Shown: piece by piece, positions 1 through 6,896 of the stretch
Layout of the letters: each line of letters opens with the position of its first letter
Numbering within the stretch: the stretch's first letter is position 1
Assembly: GCA_030688135.1 (NCBI GenBank)
Contig: JAUYIW010000062.1
Location: forward strand, 1-8,726
Reading direction: 5' to 3'
DNA: 8,726 bases
Source: Candidatus Uhrbacteria bacterium
GTDB taxonomy: Bacteria; Patescibacteriota; Patescibacteriia; UBA9934
The notes under the pieces: generated by a model
What the model was told of the DNA's origin: nothing
Databases searched by the model: none
What the model saw: only the letters and a program-made list of their open reading frames with translations
Translations under genes and position numbers: made by a program

Positions 1-55
1 CGGGTCAAAATACAAATTTGGCTTTTAATGTATCTAATTTAATGTTGATAGCTTA

Positions 56-171
56 GGACTTACGTGAATAATTAACTTTGGCAGTTTAAAAAATAGCAAA
101 ACAAATTTTTTTTCAAATAAAGAGCGTAAATTTGTACAATAAAAAATATCGATGTAACTTTGCGTAAGACC
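56..171. repeat. Short inverted-repeat pair upstream of the first gene
   Basis: GGACTTACG at 56-64 and CGTAAGACC at 163-171 are inverted repeats matching at 8 of 9 positions, about 100 bp apart, enclosing a very AT-rich stretch. The right arm ends one base before the ATG of the first gene. Termini of this kind occur on some insertion sequences and their small derivatives, so this could be a minute relic. The similarity does not extend convincingly inward and no flanking duplication is seen, so chance is possible. Confidence 0.25.
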
Positions 172-172
172 C

Positions 173-1114
173 ATGAATAAAACGTCAAATGATGCTTTTC
201 CTGCGCCCGTAGTACTATTTGTATATAATCGCCCAACCCATACCCGACAGACCGTAGAGGCTCTTTCCAGAAACTTTCTCGCGTCAGATACTGTGTTGCA
301 TATTTATTCAGACGCGGCCAGATCAGCATTAGATGCACAGAAAGTCGCCGAAGTTCGAAGCTACATCAAACAAATAGTCGGTTTCAAATTTGTAACGATC
401 ACAGAGCGGAATCAAAACATCGGCTTGGCAAGATCCATCATCGAAGGAGTGACGAAAGTATGTAATCTTGCCGGACATTGCATTGTGATCGAGGATGATT
501 TACATACATCCCAATTTTTTCTAACATACATGAATGAGGCTCTTACGTTCTATCAGAATGAGCCTAAAGTGATGCACATTTCAGGATGTCGCTATCCCGT
601 GAAGCCCTTTGGTAGCGAAGATACCTTTTTTCTCTATATTCCGCTCTGTTGGGGCTGGGCCACATGGAAGCGGGCTTGGGATACGTTCGAAAAGGACATT
701 TCTATAATGGAGCGCTTCAGTGACAAGATGATTCGTCGATTTGATTTTGAATATTCTCATGGTTTCTTTAACCAGTTGGCGTTGAATAAGTCGGGTCAAC
801 TGAATACGTGGTTTATATTTTGGTATGCAAATATCTTTTTGCGAGGCGGGTTGTCTCTCTTTCCGTCGATATCTCTGGTAAATAACATAGGATTTGATAA
901 CAGCGGAGTGCATTGCAGCACGACATCTGTTTACGATTCAGAACTTTGCAATAGGAGAGTTGTTATTTCTAAGGTCGATATTGTTGAATCTAGTCTTGGC
1001 TACGACAGTCACGTTAATTACTTCATTTCAATGAGAGTTGGCTTCTGGTCGAGATTTAAATATTATATAAAGAAGCCAGTGAAAATACTTTATTCATTAC
1101 TTTCGCATGTTTGA
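173..1114 (+). CDS. Glycosyltransferase, GT-A fold, GnT-I/GT13-like bacterial sugar transferase
   Basis: A 313-residue cytosolic or membrane-associated glycosyltransferase, expected to add one sugar from a nucleotide donor to a lipid-linked oligosaccharide; donor and acceptor cannot be read from the sequence. The N-terminus has the nucleotide-binding strand VVLFVYNRP (13-21). The metal-binding EDD is in VIEDDLHTS (105-113), closely resembling the EDDL signature of GnT-I-type enzymes. A signature of bacterial members, CWGWATWKRAWD, lies at 159-170. The C-terminal part has a Trp-rich NTWFIFWYAN (211-220) and LVNNIGFDNSGVH (235-247), as in bacterial proteins annotated 'sugar transferase' or HlpA-like. 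There is no signal peptide or clear membrane span; the tail (294-313) is basic and hydrophobic and may touch the membrane. The ATG at 173 has only a weak purine-rich sequence (GTAAGA) before it. The gene ends 3 nt before the acetyltransferase, suggesting cotranscription and coupled translation. Confidence 0.85.
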   Translation: MNKTSNDAFPAPVVLFVYNRPTHTRQTVEALSRNFLASDTVLHIYSDAARSALDAQKVAEVRSYIKQIVGFKFVTITERNQNIGLARSIIEGVTKVCNLAGHCIVIEDDLHTSQFFLTYMNEALTFYQNEPKVMHISGCRYPVKPFGSEDTFFLYIPLCWGWATWKRAWDTFEKDISIMERFSDKMIRRFDFEYSHGFFNQLALNKSGQLNTWFIFWYANIFLRGGLSLFPSISLVNNIGFDNSGVHCSTTSVYDSELCNRRVVISKVDIVESSLGYDSHVNYFISMRVGFWSRFKYYIKKPVKILYSLLSHV

Positions 1115-1117
1115 TAA

Positions 1118-1837
1118 ATGTTGCGTACACTTATAAAAAATCCGCTAACCTATTGGTTTAAGTGGTTCCTAGGAAAGGTTTACTTTGAAAGTAAATATTT
1201 CAAGAAGAGGTTGTCACTTCGATATATGGCGCACGTTCGGGGTTGTAACTTCGGTGATTGCAATACGATTTATCAAGAGGCGATATTGATAAATGTAAGT
1301 CTCGGAGACTATACTTACGTTGCGAGTAAGGGTTGTTTAAATAACACCAATGTGGGGAAATTCTCATCGATCGGCCCCGAGGTTCTGATTGGTTTGGGGA
1401 TACACCCCTCGCGGGATTTTGTTTCAACACATCCTATTTTTTTCTCTCCGAATAGACAGGTACAGATCTCATTTTCCAATAGGACATACATCGATGAACA
1501 TCAGACAGTTACAATAGGAAATGATGTTTGGATTGGTGCAAGAGCCATACTTGTCGATGGAATAACTATTGGCGACGGCGTGATTATCGGCGCTGGAGCT
1601 GTTGTCACAAAGAATGTTCCTGACTATGCCGTTGTTGCAGGTGTTCCCGCAAAAATACTTCGCTTTCGTTTTGGTCATGAAGAGATTGAGTTCCTGAAAG
1701 CCTTTAGGTGGTGGGACCGCGACATAGATTGGTTACGCAAAAATTTTTTATATTTCCACAATATTTCTGACTTAATGAAGCGACATGGCAATACCGCGAA
1801 TTTAAGAGAATCTGGCCAAAGCGTCCCCACTTTCTAG
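1118..1837 (+). CDS. Left-handed beta-helix acetyltransferase (XAT/CatB-like)
   Basis: A 239-residue acyltransferase of the hexapeptide-repeat family, likely transferring acetyl from acetyl-CoA to a sugar of the polysaccharide. Imperfect hexapeptide repeats start near residue 42 (CNFGDCNTIYQEAILINVSL) and continue through VGKFSSIGPEVLIG (79-92). After the loop GIHPSRDFVSTHPIFF (94-109) the coils resume at TIGNDVWIGARAILVDGITI (132-151) and end at GAGAVVTKNVPDYAVVAGVP (158-177) plus AKI. His96 in the loop is the likely catalytic histidine by analogy with xenobiotic acetyltransferases. The helical tail FRWWDRDIDWLRKN (196-209) is also typical of this group. Length is normal for the family. The start lies 3 nt after the upstream stop, with no clear Shine-Dalgarno sequence, so translational coupling is likely. 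Adjacent stops TAG and TAA end it. Sugar O-acetylation versus N-acetylation of an amino sugar cannot be decided from sequence alone. Confidence 0.88.
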   Translation: MLRTLIKNPLTYWFKWFLGKVYFESKYFKKRLSLRYMAHVRGCNFGDCNTIYQEAILINVSLGDYTYVASKGCLNNTNVGKFSSIGPEVLIGLGIHPSRDFVSTHPIFFSPNRQVQISFSNRTYIDEHQTVTIGNDVWIGARAILVDGITIGDGVIIGAGAVVTKNVPDYAVVAGVPAKILRFRFGHEEIEFLKAFRWWDRDIDWLRKNFLYFHNISDLMKRHGNTANLRESGQSVPTF

Positions 1838-2146
1838 TAATTTCGTGTTTATATAAATAATAGCAACGATATTATTAAGCTAACAGTTCTTTAATATAGA
1901 GGTGAGTGTGTCACCATGGTCCATTGTTTTGATGATCGAGCACACCACGAAAGTTGCATTCAAGATAGCGAAGATCTTGGTTACTTAAGCCGGACGAGCC
2001 GGAACTAAACAGGCAACACAAATCCTCTCAGTCGTGCGCAAGATTTTCAGACATTCAGACATTCAGCCGATTTACATCCTTGCAAATGTCCTTGGGTTGA
2101 CCAAGAGAAAGTGTGTAACCCATTACGTTTAAATGCATTTGCTTGT

Positions 2147-2173
2147 GGCGAAATATTCGCCTGATTTATTTTT
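2147..2173 (+). terminator. Possible rho-independent terminator before the second gene block
   Basis: GGCGAA-ATA-TTCGCC (2147-2161) is a perfect 6-bp stem with a 3-nt loop, followed by the T-rich run TGATTTATTTTT. It lies about 310 bp after the acetyltransferase stop and 130 bp before the next start, so it could end readthrough transcription. The T-tract is interrupted, so strength is uncertain. Confidence 0.45.
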
Positions 2174-2283
2174 ACACATCAGAATTCTTCGCAAGAAATG
2201 TAACGACTGAATTTGTTAGAGATTTAAATAGCTGACCTATATGAAAAGTCGTATTGTCTGTGAAATAGAAATTTGTTTGGAAA

Positions 2284-2293
2284 AGGAAAGGAG
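2284..2293 (+). promoter_or_regulatory. Strong ribosome binding site fixing a GTG start
   Basis: AGGAAAGGAG lies 11 nt before GTG 2305. It is the best Shine-Dalgarno match in the window and supports this non-ATG start. It suggests that translation initiates independently at the head of this operon, unlike the following, coupled genes. Confidence 0.7.
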
Positions 2294-2304
2294 TATCGTT
2301 AGCT

Positions 2305-3564
2305 GTGAAAAAAGAAGAATTTTATTTAAACCCGCAAACGAAGTTCATGGTTGTACATGCAGGAGCCCGAGATAATTATGAACTCGCGAAGGCCTTCTGT
2401 GATCTCGATATGCCAGTGCATCTTGTCACTGATTTTTATTACCATCCCAACACACTGCTCGGACATGTTGCCCGCATCGTATTTGGTAAAGCAGTATTTA
2501 AACGATTTAGGCAAGATATCAATGTGACATCACATACCTCCGTTGCCTTATGGGCCCTTGATTTGGCTGAGCGGTTTAGTCCGAGAAACACTACAATCAT
2601 TAAGCTGCGTAGTTTTGCTTTGGGACGCCTCGCTCTATCTGTTATACGTCGATATGATATTTCACATGCGATCTTTTACTACAATTCTGGAGTCAGTCAA
2701 GTATTTGATAGAACACCGACTGATTGCAAAGTCGTACTATTCCAGATGCACCCACATCCGGGACTAGTCACTAATATTTACAGGAATTACCTTCTTCGTC
2801 GTCCAGAAGTCGCCGCTGAGTTAACAGCTCAAGAGGAAGAGTTAGCAAAGGAATCAAATTATTTGGATTCGCTTGCTAGTGAGGCGACGCGAAGTGACCA
2901 GATTATTTGCACCTCCTCCTTTGTTCGCCGCTCTCTTTTAGAGGCGGGGATTGACGACAGTAGAATTATTGTTGCGCCTTATGGCGCTACTGTGTCGTCT
3001 GATCTATTCACATACAGTAGCTTGGAGGTCAATCCATTTACTATGGGCTTCGCCATGCGTCTTGCTTTTGTAGGGCAGTTCGTTGTTCGAAAGGGTGTAT
3101 ATGAACTGCTTATCGTAATGGCAGCGCGTATGGATATTCACCTCACAATTTATACCCGTGACATCGAATGTGCACAAGGTGACATAATTGGTTGGTTGGG
3201 TCAAGTACCGGTAAATGTCGCCCTAAAATCAGTTCTTGACGACGAACGACTTTGGGCAGAAGCTAGATGCGCTGATTTTCTCATTCTTCCTAGCCTCGCG
3301 GAAGGGTTTGGTCTTGTTATCACCCAAGCGATGAGTGTGGGGCTACCAGTAATTTGCTCCATGAACAGCGCTGGACCAGATTTGATTCAGCATGGCGTGT
3401 CCGGTTTCATCCTTGACGGGGTAATGCATAGTGATATAGAAGACATGATCGAATTAGCGCTTGCGAGTAGCAACATGTGGGAAAATTTCCGCAGGGAGGC
3501 TGCGTCAGCTGCACTTCAGCACAATTGGGGCGCTTTTCAGGCGAAAGTTCAAAATGTCATTTAA
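2305..3564 (+). CDS. Glycosyltransferase family 4, GT-B fold
   Basis: A 419-residue GT-B retaining-type glycosyltransferase, expected to act at the inner membrane face on a lipid-linked glycan. The N-terminal domain opens with TKFMVVHAGARDNYELAKAF (12-31), an acceptor-side fold. A linker at 199-227 contains ICTSSFVRRSLLEAGI and VAPYGA, typical of GT4. The donor-side domain begins at LAFVGQFVVRKGVYELL (253-269), where Arg262-Lys263 match the phosphate-binding RK of the family. The signature EGFGLVITQAMSVGLPVI (333-350) corresponds to the EX7E motif, but the second Glu is Gln341, a variation found in some GT4 enzymes. SAGPDLIQHGVSGFI (355-369) completes the nucleotide-binding region. The GTG start is chosen for its strong ribosome binding site. 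The 3' end overlaps the next gene by 11 nt. It is first in a three-gene block. The linkage made cannot be deduced. Confidence 0.88.
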   Translation: MKKEEFYLNPQTKFMVVHAGARDNYELAKAFCDLDMPVHLVTDFYYHPNTLLGHVARIVFGKAVFKRFRQDINVTSHTSVALWALDLAERFSPRNTTIIKLRSFALGRLALSVIRRYDISHAIFYYNSGVSQVFDRTPTDCKVVLFQMHPHPGLVTNIYRNYLLRRPEVAAELTAQEEELAKESNYLDSLASEATRSDQIICTSSFVRRSLLEAGIDDSRIIVAPYGATVSSDLFTYSSLEVNPFTMGFAMRLAFVGQFVVRKGVYELLIVMAARMDIHLTIYTRDIECAQGDIIGWLGQVPVNVALKSVLDDERLWAEARCADFLILPSLAEGFGLVITQAMSVGLPVICSMNSAGPDLIQHGVSGFILDGVMHSDIEDMIELALASSNMWENFRREAASAALQHNWGAFQAKVQNVI

Positions 3565-4684
3565 TCGCCAAATTTTCCTGGCTACAAACATCCCAACGCC
3601 TTATAGGCAAGACTTTTATACGGAACTTGCCATTGCCGTTCAGGACAAAGGCGGTGAGCTCATGATCGATTTTATGGCAAAGTCCGAGTACAACCGCTCC
3701 TGGACGATTCCCTCAGTCCCGTTTTCTTACAGGTCTTTCTTCGAAAATGCAAGACTTCGGCGTTACGGCTCTTTGGAGACATACCTATCCATCAGACCCT
3801 GGCTTCGCTGGTTGGCGATCCGCCCAAGCACTACGATTCTTGCTGGGGCTTGGCATTATCCGAGCAATATTCTAATAGTGTTAACAGCAGTAGTTCTCTC
3901 AAAAGCCTGCTGGTTTTGGTGTGAAGCAAATGAACATACAGACAAAACAGTTGGTCGGTTCGCAAATCTTATGCGACTGTTTTTTTACCGTACTTGTTCT
4001 CGTTACTGTGTACCTGGACGGAAAAGCGCTGAGTACGTTCAGCATCTCAATCCAACTGCAACCATCGTTCGCCTACCGAACTCTATTGAGCGCTCATTTT
4101 TTGAAAATATGCGCTTACTCACACTGCAACGTGTCACCGATGAAAAGTATAGATTTCTTACGGTAAGTGAATTAACCCCACGAAAAGGCGTTCTAGAATT
4201 GATTGATGCATTTGAGCGAGCCATTTGTGCTGGGATTCTGCCCCAAGAAGCACAACTTAATATCTGCGGAGACGGTCCACTCAAGGCACAAGTAGTTGCT
4301 CTCGCTGAAAAAAACAATTGGCTTGTGTATCATGGTTTTCAGCAGAGTGGCGCTATTCGACAAATATGGGATAAATGCGGCGCATTTATTCTCAACACCA
4401 AACTAGATCCAAATCCATTAGTAGTGAACGAGGCTGCTGCACTCGGTTTAGTTCCTTTGGTGTCGGATCGAGCCGGCAATGCTGCCGACATCGTCGCACA
4501 TTCATCGCACCTGCATTTTATTTATAGTTACGGTGATCTTGAGAAAGTTTTCGCGTGCTACGTCCGGACATCTATCCAAGATCTACTAGCATATCGTCTG
4601 TCACTTCTTGAATATGGAGCAAGGTTTCATCCACGAAGTGTCGCAATCGACCTGATTGCCTCAATTCAAACCATCTCCGAATAG
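3554..4684 (+). CDS. Glycosyltransferase family 4 (second GT-B enzyme)
   Basis: A 376-residue GT4-type glycosyltransferase. The N-terminus IFLATNIPTPYRQDFY (7-22) is the usual first strand and glycine-poor loop of GT4 enzymes that act on isoprenoid-linked sugars. A region rich in Trp, FWCEANEHTD, follows at 121-130, then VPGRKSAEYVQHL (153-165) and the linker RLPNSIE. The donor domain has FLTVSELTPRKGVLELIDAF (201-220) with Arg210-Lys211, then NICGDGP (236-242), and DPNPLVVNEAAALGLVPLVS (285-304), in which Glu293 is the expected nucleotide-contacting acid. The frame is open from 3461, but the 31 extra residues would be read over the previous gene and look unlike a GT start, so ATG 3554 is preferred. 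It overlaps the upstream gene by 11 nt; AGG at 3539 is a weak ribosome binding site, so coupling to the upstream gene is likely. The polymerase-like gene follows after 5 nt. Confidence 0.86.
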   Translation: MSFNRQIFLATNIPTPYRQDFYTELAIAVQDKGGELMIDFMAKSEYNRSWTIPSVPFSYRSFFENARLRRYGSLETYLSIRPWLRWLAIRPSTTILAGAWHYPSNILIVLTAVVLSKACWFWCEANEHTDKTVGRFANLMRLFFYRTCSRYCVPGRKSAEYVQHLNPTATIVRLPNSIERSFFENMRLLTLQRVTDEKYRFLTVSELTPRKGVLELIDAFERAICAGILPQEAQLNICGDGPLKAQVVALAEKNNWLVYHGFQQSGAIRQIWDKCGAFILNTKLDPNPLVVNEAAALGLVPLVSDRAGNAADIVAHSSHLHFIYSYGDLEKVFACYVRTSIQDLLAYRLSLLEYGARFHPRSVAIDLIASIQTISE

Positions 4685-4689
4685 TTGAT

Positions 4690-5910
4690 ATGGATTTAGG
4701 TTTCTTCGTATTTTTTACCTTTCTTGTTTGTATTTCAGTAAATCGATATGGCATTGCCGCATTTCCAACTTTATTTTTGTCTAGTATTTTATTTTACCTG
4801 GTTATATTCCCACTGATTTTGAATGGCATCGACTCTGTTACTGGCGCTCAAGCTAATACAAATTTTTCCTACTATATGTTAGTAATGGTCTATTGTATAT
4901 TTTACCTTGTTGGAATTCGCTTAACTGCACCGCTGGCATTTAATGGTAGGCAGTCACTCAATAGATTGAGTGGTATCCTACAATACAAAAACAAATTCTT
5001 TAAATATGCACTTAATGCCTTCTTGTTAATTTCCATCCTGCTGGTTACCTATTCTATTATTTCGCGAAACATATTTATAAACGGTGGACAATTTCTTTTC
5101 ACAATTCTAGGTTTTGATTTGCTTTTGGTATATTATTTCATTGGTCGCCGAGATAGATCAAAAGTGTTGAATGCGATCATTTTTTCATTTATTATTTTGG
5201 TATTTATTTTCGCTGGATTTAGATATCGTATAGGAATATTAATATTCACAGAGGTACTTGTGTTTTTGAAAAATGATCTACGAATCGTACGGAGTATGAT
5301 ATCGACGGCTTGGGTCATTTTAATAATCGTAGTACTTTCGGCATTTGGTCAAGTGCGCAATTATGGAAGCTTTTCCATTACCGATCTTTCAAAGCTAGAT
5401 TTTGATCTAAAACGGCTAATAGCCGCGAGCGGCGAGCAGACCGTGTCAGTTGCTACGATTGCTATCCTTGATAAGGTTGAAAATATTAAAACTATCGGTT
5501 TTGAGCCGATCATTGTTCTTGCAACCCATTTTATTCCGCTAGCAATATATCCTAATAAACCACGTGCCTCTTATCTTGGGAAGTATCTTGAAGTTACGGA
5601 CGGTTTGAAAGATACTGGTACAGCGATGCACGATGTCGCTCAAGCAGTTCTGATGTTTGGTTCGCTCGGACTACCTTTTAGCGCTTTCCTTTTGGGAAGC
5701 CTAATGGGTTTTCTTCTCCAAGCAACACTTCGGTTGAGCCCTAATCTCTATTTTAGCGCTGCCACTGTTGTTCTGTTTTCTGTATTCATACCTACTCGAG
5801 GTTATCTTGCTCAACAGGTCACTTGGGCATTAACATTTCTGTTGCCTGTTGCCCTATTTAATTTTACCAGTCGCCTCATTATCTATAAAAGAAAAGGTAT
5901 CGATTCTTAA
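4690..5910 (+). CDS. Putative oligosaccharide repeat-unit polymerase (Wzy-like)
   Basis: A 406-residue integral membrane protein with about 10-11 predicted hydrophobic segments, roughly at 2-17, 23-46, 60-79, 105-124, 136-152, 160-176, 182-194, 204-220, 272-287, 316-345, 354-368 and 373-393 (some may be a single bent span). A hydrophilic stretch (221-270) and the segment 287-315 could form the large periplasmic loops typical of Wzy polymerases. FRYRIG (177-182) is placed like the Arg-containing motif after a central helix in O-antigen polymerases. IPLAIYPNKPRASYLGKY (282-299) and HDVAQAVLMFGSLGLPF (314-330) resemble the 'P..KP' and 'FG..G' blocks of oligosaccharide repeat-unit polymerases. 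Role: joining flipped repeat units in the periplasm. The family diverges strongly, so the call rests on topology, motifs and neighbours. ATG 4690 lacks a clear Shine-Dalgarno sequence but is 5 nt after the upstream stop. A flippase is less likely because of the length and the central loop. Confidence 0.72.
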   Translation: MDLGFFVFFTFLVCISVNRYGIAAFPTLFLSSILFYLVIFPLILNGIDSVTGAQANTNFSYYMLVMVYCIFYLVGIRLTAPLAFNGRQSLNRLSGILQYKNKFFKYALNAFLLISILLVTYSIISRNIFINGGQFLFTILGFDLLLVYYFIGRRDRSKVLNAIIFSFIILVFIFAGFRYRIGILIFTEVLVFLKNDLRIVRSMISTAWVILIIVVLSAFGQVRNYGSFSITDLSKLDFDLKRLIAASGEQTVSVATIAILDKVENIKTIGFEPIIVLATHFIPLAIYPNKPRASYLGKYLEVTDGLKDTGTAMHDVAQAVLMFGSLGLPFSAFLLGSLMGFLLQATLRLSPNLYFSAATVVLFSVFIPTRGYLAQQVTWALTFLLPVALFNFTSRLIIYKRKGIDS

Positions 5911-6014
5911 TACAAATCAGTCATGTATCTCTGTGATGTCTTCGGAATTTTAGGTTAAACATGAAATGACATCATCTTTGAGACTTTTTAAATATTTATC
6001 ACAAGATTCAATCC

Positions 6015-6031
6015 ACCGGCTTCAAGCCGGT
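6015..6031 (+). repeat. Left-end hairpin of the IS200-type element
   Basis: ACCGGCTT-C-AAGCCGGT is a perfect 8-bp inverted repeat around one base, 40 bp before the tnpA start. Such subterminal hairpins are what TnpA recognises at the ends of IS200/IS605 elements; the right end has a matching CCGGCT/AGCCGG stem. Confidence 0.8.
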
Positions 6032-6130
6032 CAGCTTCAGCTAGGAAAATGAGGGTACTGGAGGTGTGATATGAACTGTAGATACGGAAACCATACGATT
6101 TTTCAGATTGATTACCACTTTGTGTGGGTG

Positions 6131-6138
6131 ACGAAATA
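6131..6138. repeat. Target-site duplication, left copy
   Basis: ACGAAATA, identical to 6467-6474. The two copies flank the nested element exactly; the adjacent outer bases differ, so the duplication is 8 bp. Confidence 0.88.
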
Positions 6139-6466
6139 GGTACTTCGTAGTTTTGCGTGGAACTTGACGTGTCGCTGCGGGTGGAGTGGATACTTTTTGG
6201 CTTGCCGCGCGAACGGGTCAAGGCTGGACGAAGTCCAGCCAAGTGGCTTGGCCTTGATGCTGTTGCACGGCTGTAACATTTGAAAAACACTAGTTGAATC
6301 AGGGCTTTAGGGTGATAAGCCTTGGTGACAAAGGGTGTCACATCCATCGCGCTGACCATGCAGGTTGCCAACCTGTATTGATCTTTCTCTGGTTGCAGTT
6401 GCTCCACACCGGTGGTCATCACAAATAGGCCTCCAGTGCAACTTCCACACAAACCTGCATAGAACC
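6139..6466. mobile_element. 328-bp MITE-like element inserted in tnpA (copy 1)
   Basis: This is a non-autonomous element. Its left end (6139-6160) and the reverse complement of its right end (6445-6466) match at 16 of 22 positions; both begin GGT and end in GTGTGG or GCGTGG. It is flanked by exact 8-bp duplications, and removing it together with one duplication restores the tnpA reading frame (TK-YRYKVL). Inside there is no credible gene. A hairpin domain lies at 6215-6257. An 8-bp duplication and GG-starting ends fit ISL3-like elements, and IS1595 also duplicates 8 bp; no transposase is here to decide. A second, older copy lies at 7814-8132. Confidence 0.88.
6218..6257. repeat. Branched hairpin domain in MITE copy 1
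   Basis: GGCTGGAC-GAA-GTCCAGCC (6222-6240) is a perfect 8-bp stem with a 3-nt loop. An overlapping outer pair TCAAGGC/GCCTTGA (6218-6224 and 6251-6257) could form instead. The same position in copy 2 also folds, so the domain may matter for the element as DNA cruciform or transcribed RNA. Confidence 0.7.
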
Positions 6467-6474
6467 ACGAAATA
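6467..6474. repeat. Target-site duplication, right copy
   Basis: ACGAAATA, the partner of 6131-6138. The tnpA codons ACG AAA TAT continue directly from it. Confidence 0.88.
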
Positions 6475-6828
6475 TCGGTACAAGGTGCTGACAGCGGAAA
6501 TCGGGGAGCGAGTCAGGGAGATGTTTCGGCAAGTGTGCGAGCCGTTCGAGCTTCGGATCGTGAAGGGATGGTGAGCAAGGACCATATGCATATTATTGTG
6601 AATGCGCCACTGAACATGGCACCCAGCGAGATCATGAGGCGGATCAAAGGCAACACGGCGTGAGGAATTTCCGCATTGGAACAATCGGTACTGAGGTCGA
6701 CACATTAGGGCGTGGGGATATTTTTGTGCCACGGTAGGGTAGATGACGGACCAAATGATCAAGAACTATTTGAGCACCATTTTGAGGCCAACCCGAACGA
6801 TGATTTCAAGACAGAACCGTAGACGGCC

Positions 6829-6896
6829 GCGTCGTTTAGTCGACGCATATCAGGACTTCCAGTCCGTAATCCAAACCCTCCGGCTTCAGCCGGTGG
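6829..6896 (+). repeat. Right-end hairpin cluster of the IS200-type element
   Basis: Three stems follow tnpA: GCGTCG/CGACGC (6829-6846), GGACT-TCC-AGTCC (6853-6865), and CCGGCT-TC-AGCCGG (6880-6893), which extends as CC/GG past a T-T mismatch (6879 and 6894). The last is the usual imperfect right-end hairpin bound by TnpA. The first may also act as a transcription terminator, though no T-run follows it. Confidence 0.75.

Larger units (their letters stand above)
1838..2304. other. 467-bp gap without a convincing gene
   Basis: No intact gene is supported here. Small hairpins are visible: GGTGA/TCACC (1901-1915), CCGG/CCGG around 1990-2002, CTTGG/CCAAG (2091-2105) and TTCTT/AAGAA (2184-2196), plus the stronger hairpin listed separately. 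There is a tandem ACATTCAG doublet at 2051-2066. The + frame from 1908 to 2132 has only one internal stop (TAA 1986-1988); around it the translation KIAKILVT-stop-AGRAGTKQATQIL loosely recalls the N-terminus of a GT4 glycosyltransferase. That could be a gene relic but is too short to call. The 3' part should hold the promoter of the next operon; no clear -35/-10 pair stands out. Confidence 0.6.
6071..6822 (+). pseudogene. tnpA: tnpA, IS200-type HUH/Y1 transposase, interrupted and degraded
   Basis: The remnant of a small single-strand transposase. The start, MNCRYGNHTIFQIDYHFVWV (6071-6130) followed by TK, matches IS200 TnpA N-termini. It then hits TAG 6137-6139, created by the nested insertion. 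Coding resumes at TKYRYKVLTAEIGERVREMF (from 6467). One base appears lost near 6568, after which VSKDHMHIIVNAP follows, containing the HUH motif HMH (6583-6591). TGA 6661 coincides with a small deletion; the next frame gives EEFPHWNNRY-stop-GRHIRAWGYFCATVG-stop-MTDQMIKNYL, with nonsense codons at 6692 and 6740 where the family has Trp and Gln. The probable catalytic Tyr codon is 6767-6769. A further one-base loss near 6773 is needed to read EHHFEANPNDDFKTEP to the natural stop at 6820. The protein is certainly not produced intact. Confidence 0.9.

Noticed and set aside
581..913. Minus-strand open frame inside the first glycosyltransferase
   Set aside because: It is antisense to a well-supported gene and has no recognisable motif.
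2048..2067. Tandem ACATTCAG doublet as a CRISPR or iteron array
   Set aside because: There are only two units, with no spacers and no associated genes.
2213..2243. TTGTTA with TATATG as a promoter for the GT4 block
   Set aside because: The spacing is 19 nt and the -10 match is poor; it cannot be told from AT-rich background.
3461..3553. 31-residue N-terminal extension of the second GT4
   Set aside because: It overlaps the previous gene, lacks a ribosome binding site, and the GT4 fold begins right after ATG 3554.
5934..5974. TGATGTC/GACATCA inverted pair followed by a T-run after the polymerase gene
   Set aside because: The 27-nt loop is too large for a confident terminator; it may be coincidental.
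5988..6452. Long open frame (154 codons) on the minus strand
   Set aside because: It runs across the nested element and the left end of the IS200-type relic, so it cannot predate the insertion. The composition is unlike a folded protein (Ser/Thr/Arg-rich tail) and no family is recognised.
6307..6762. Second long minus-strand open frame (151 codons)
   Set aside because: It is antisense to the tnpA relic and crosses the insertion junction; its openness mirrors the old coding strand.
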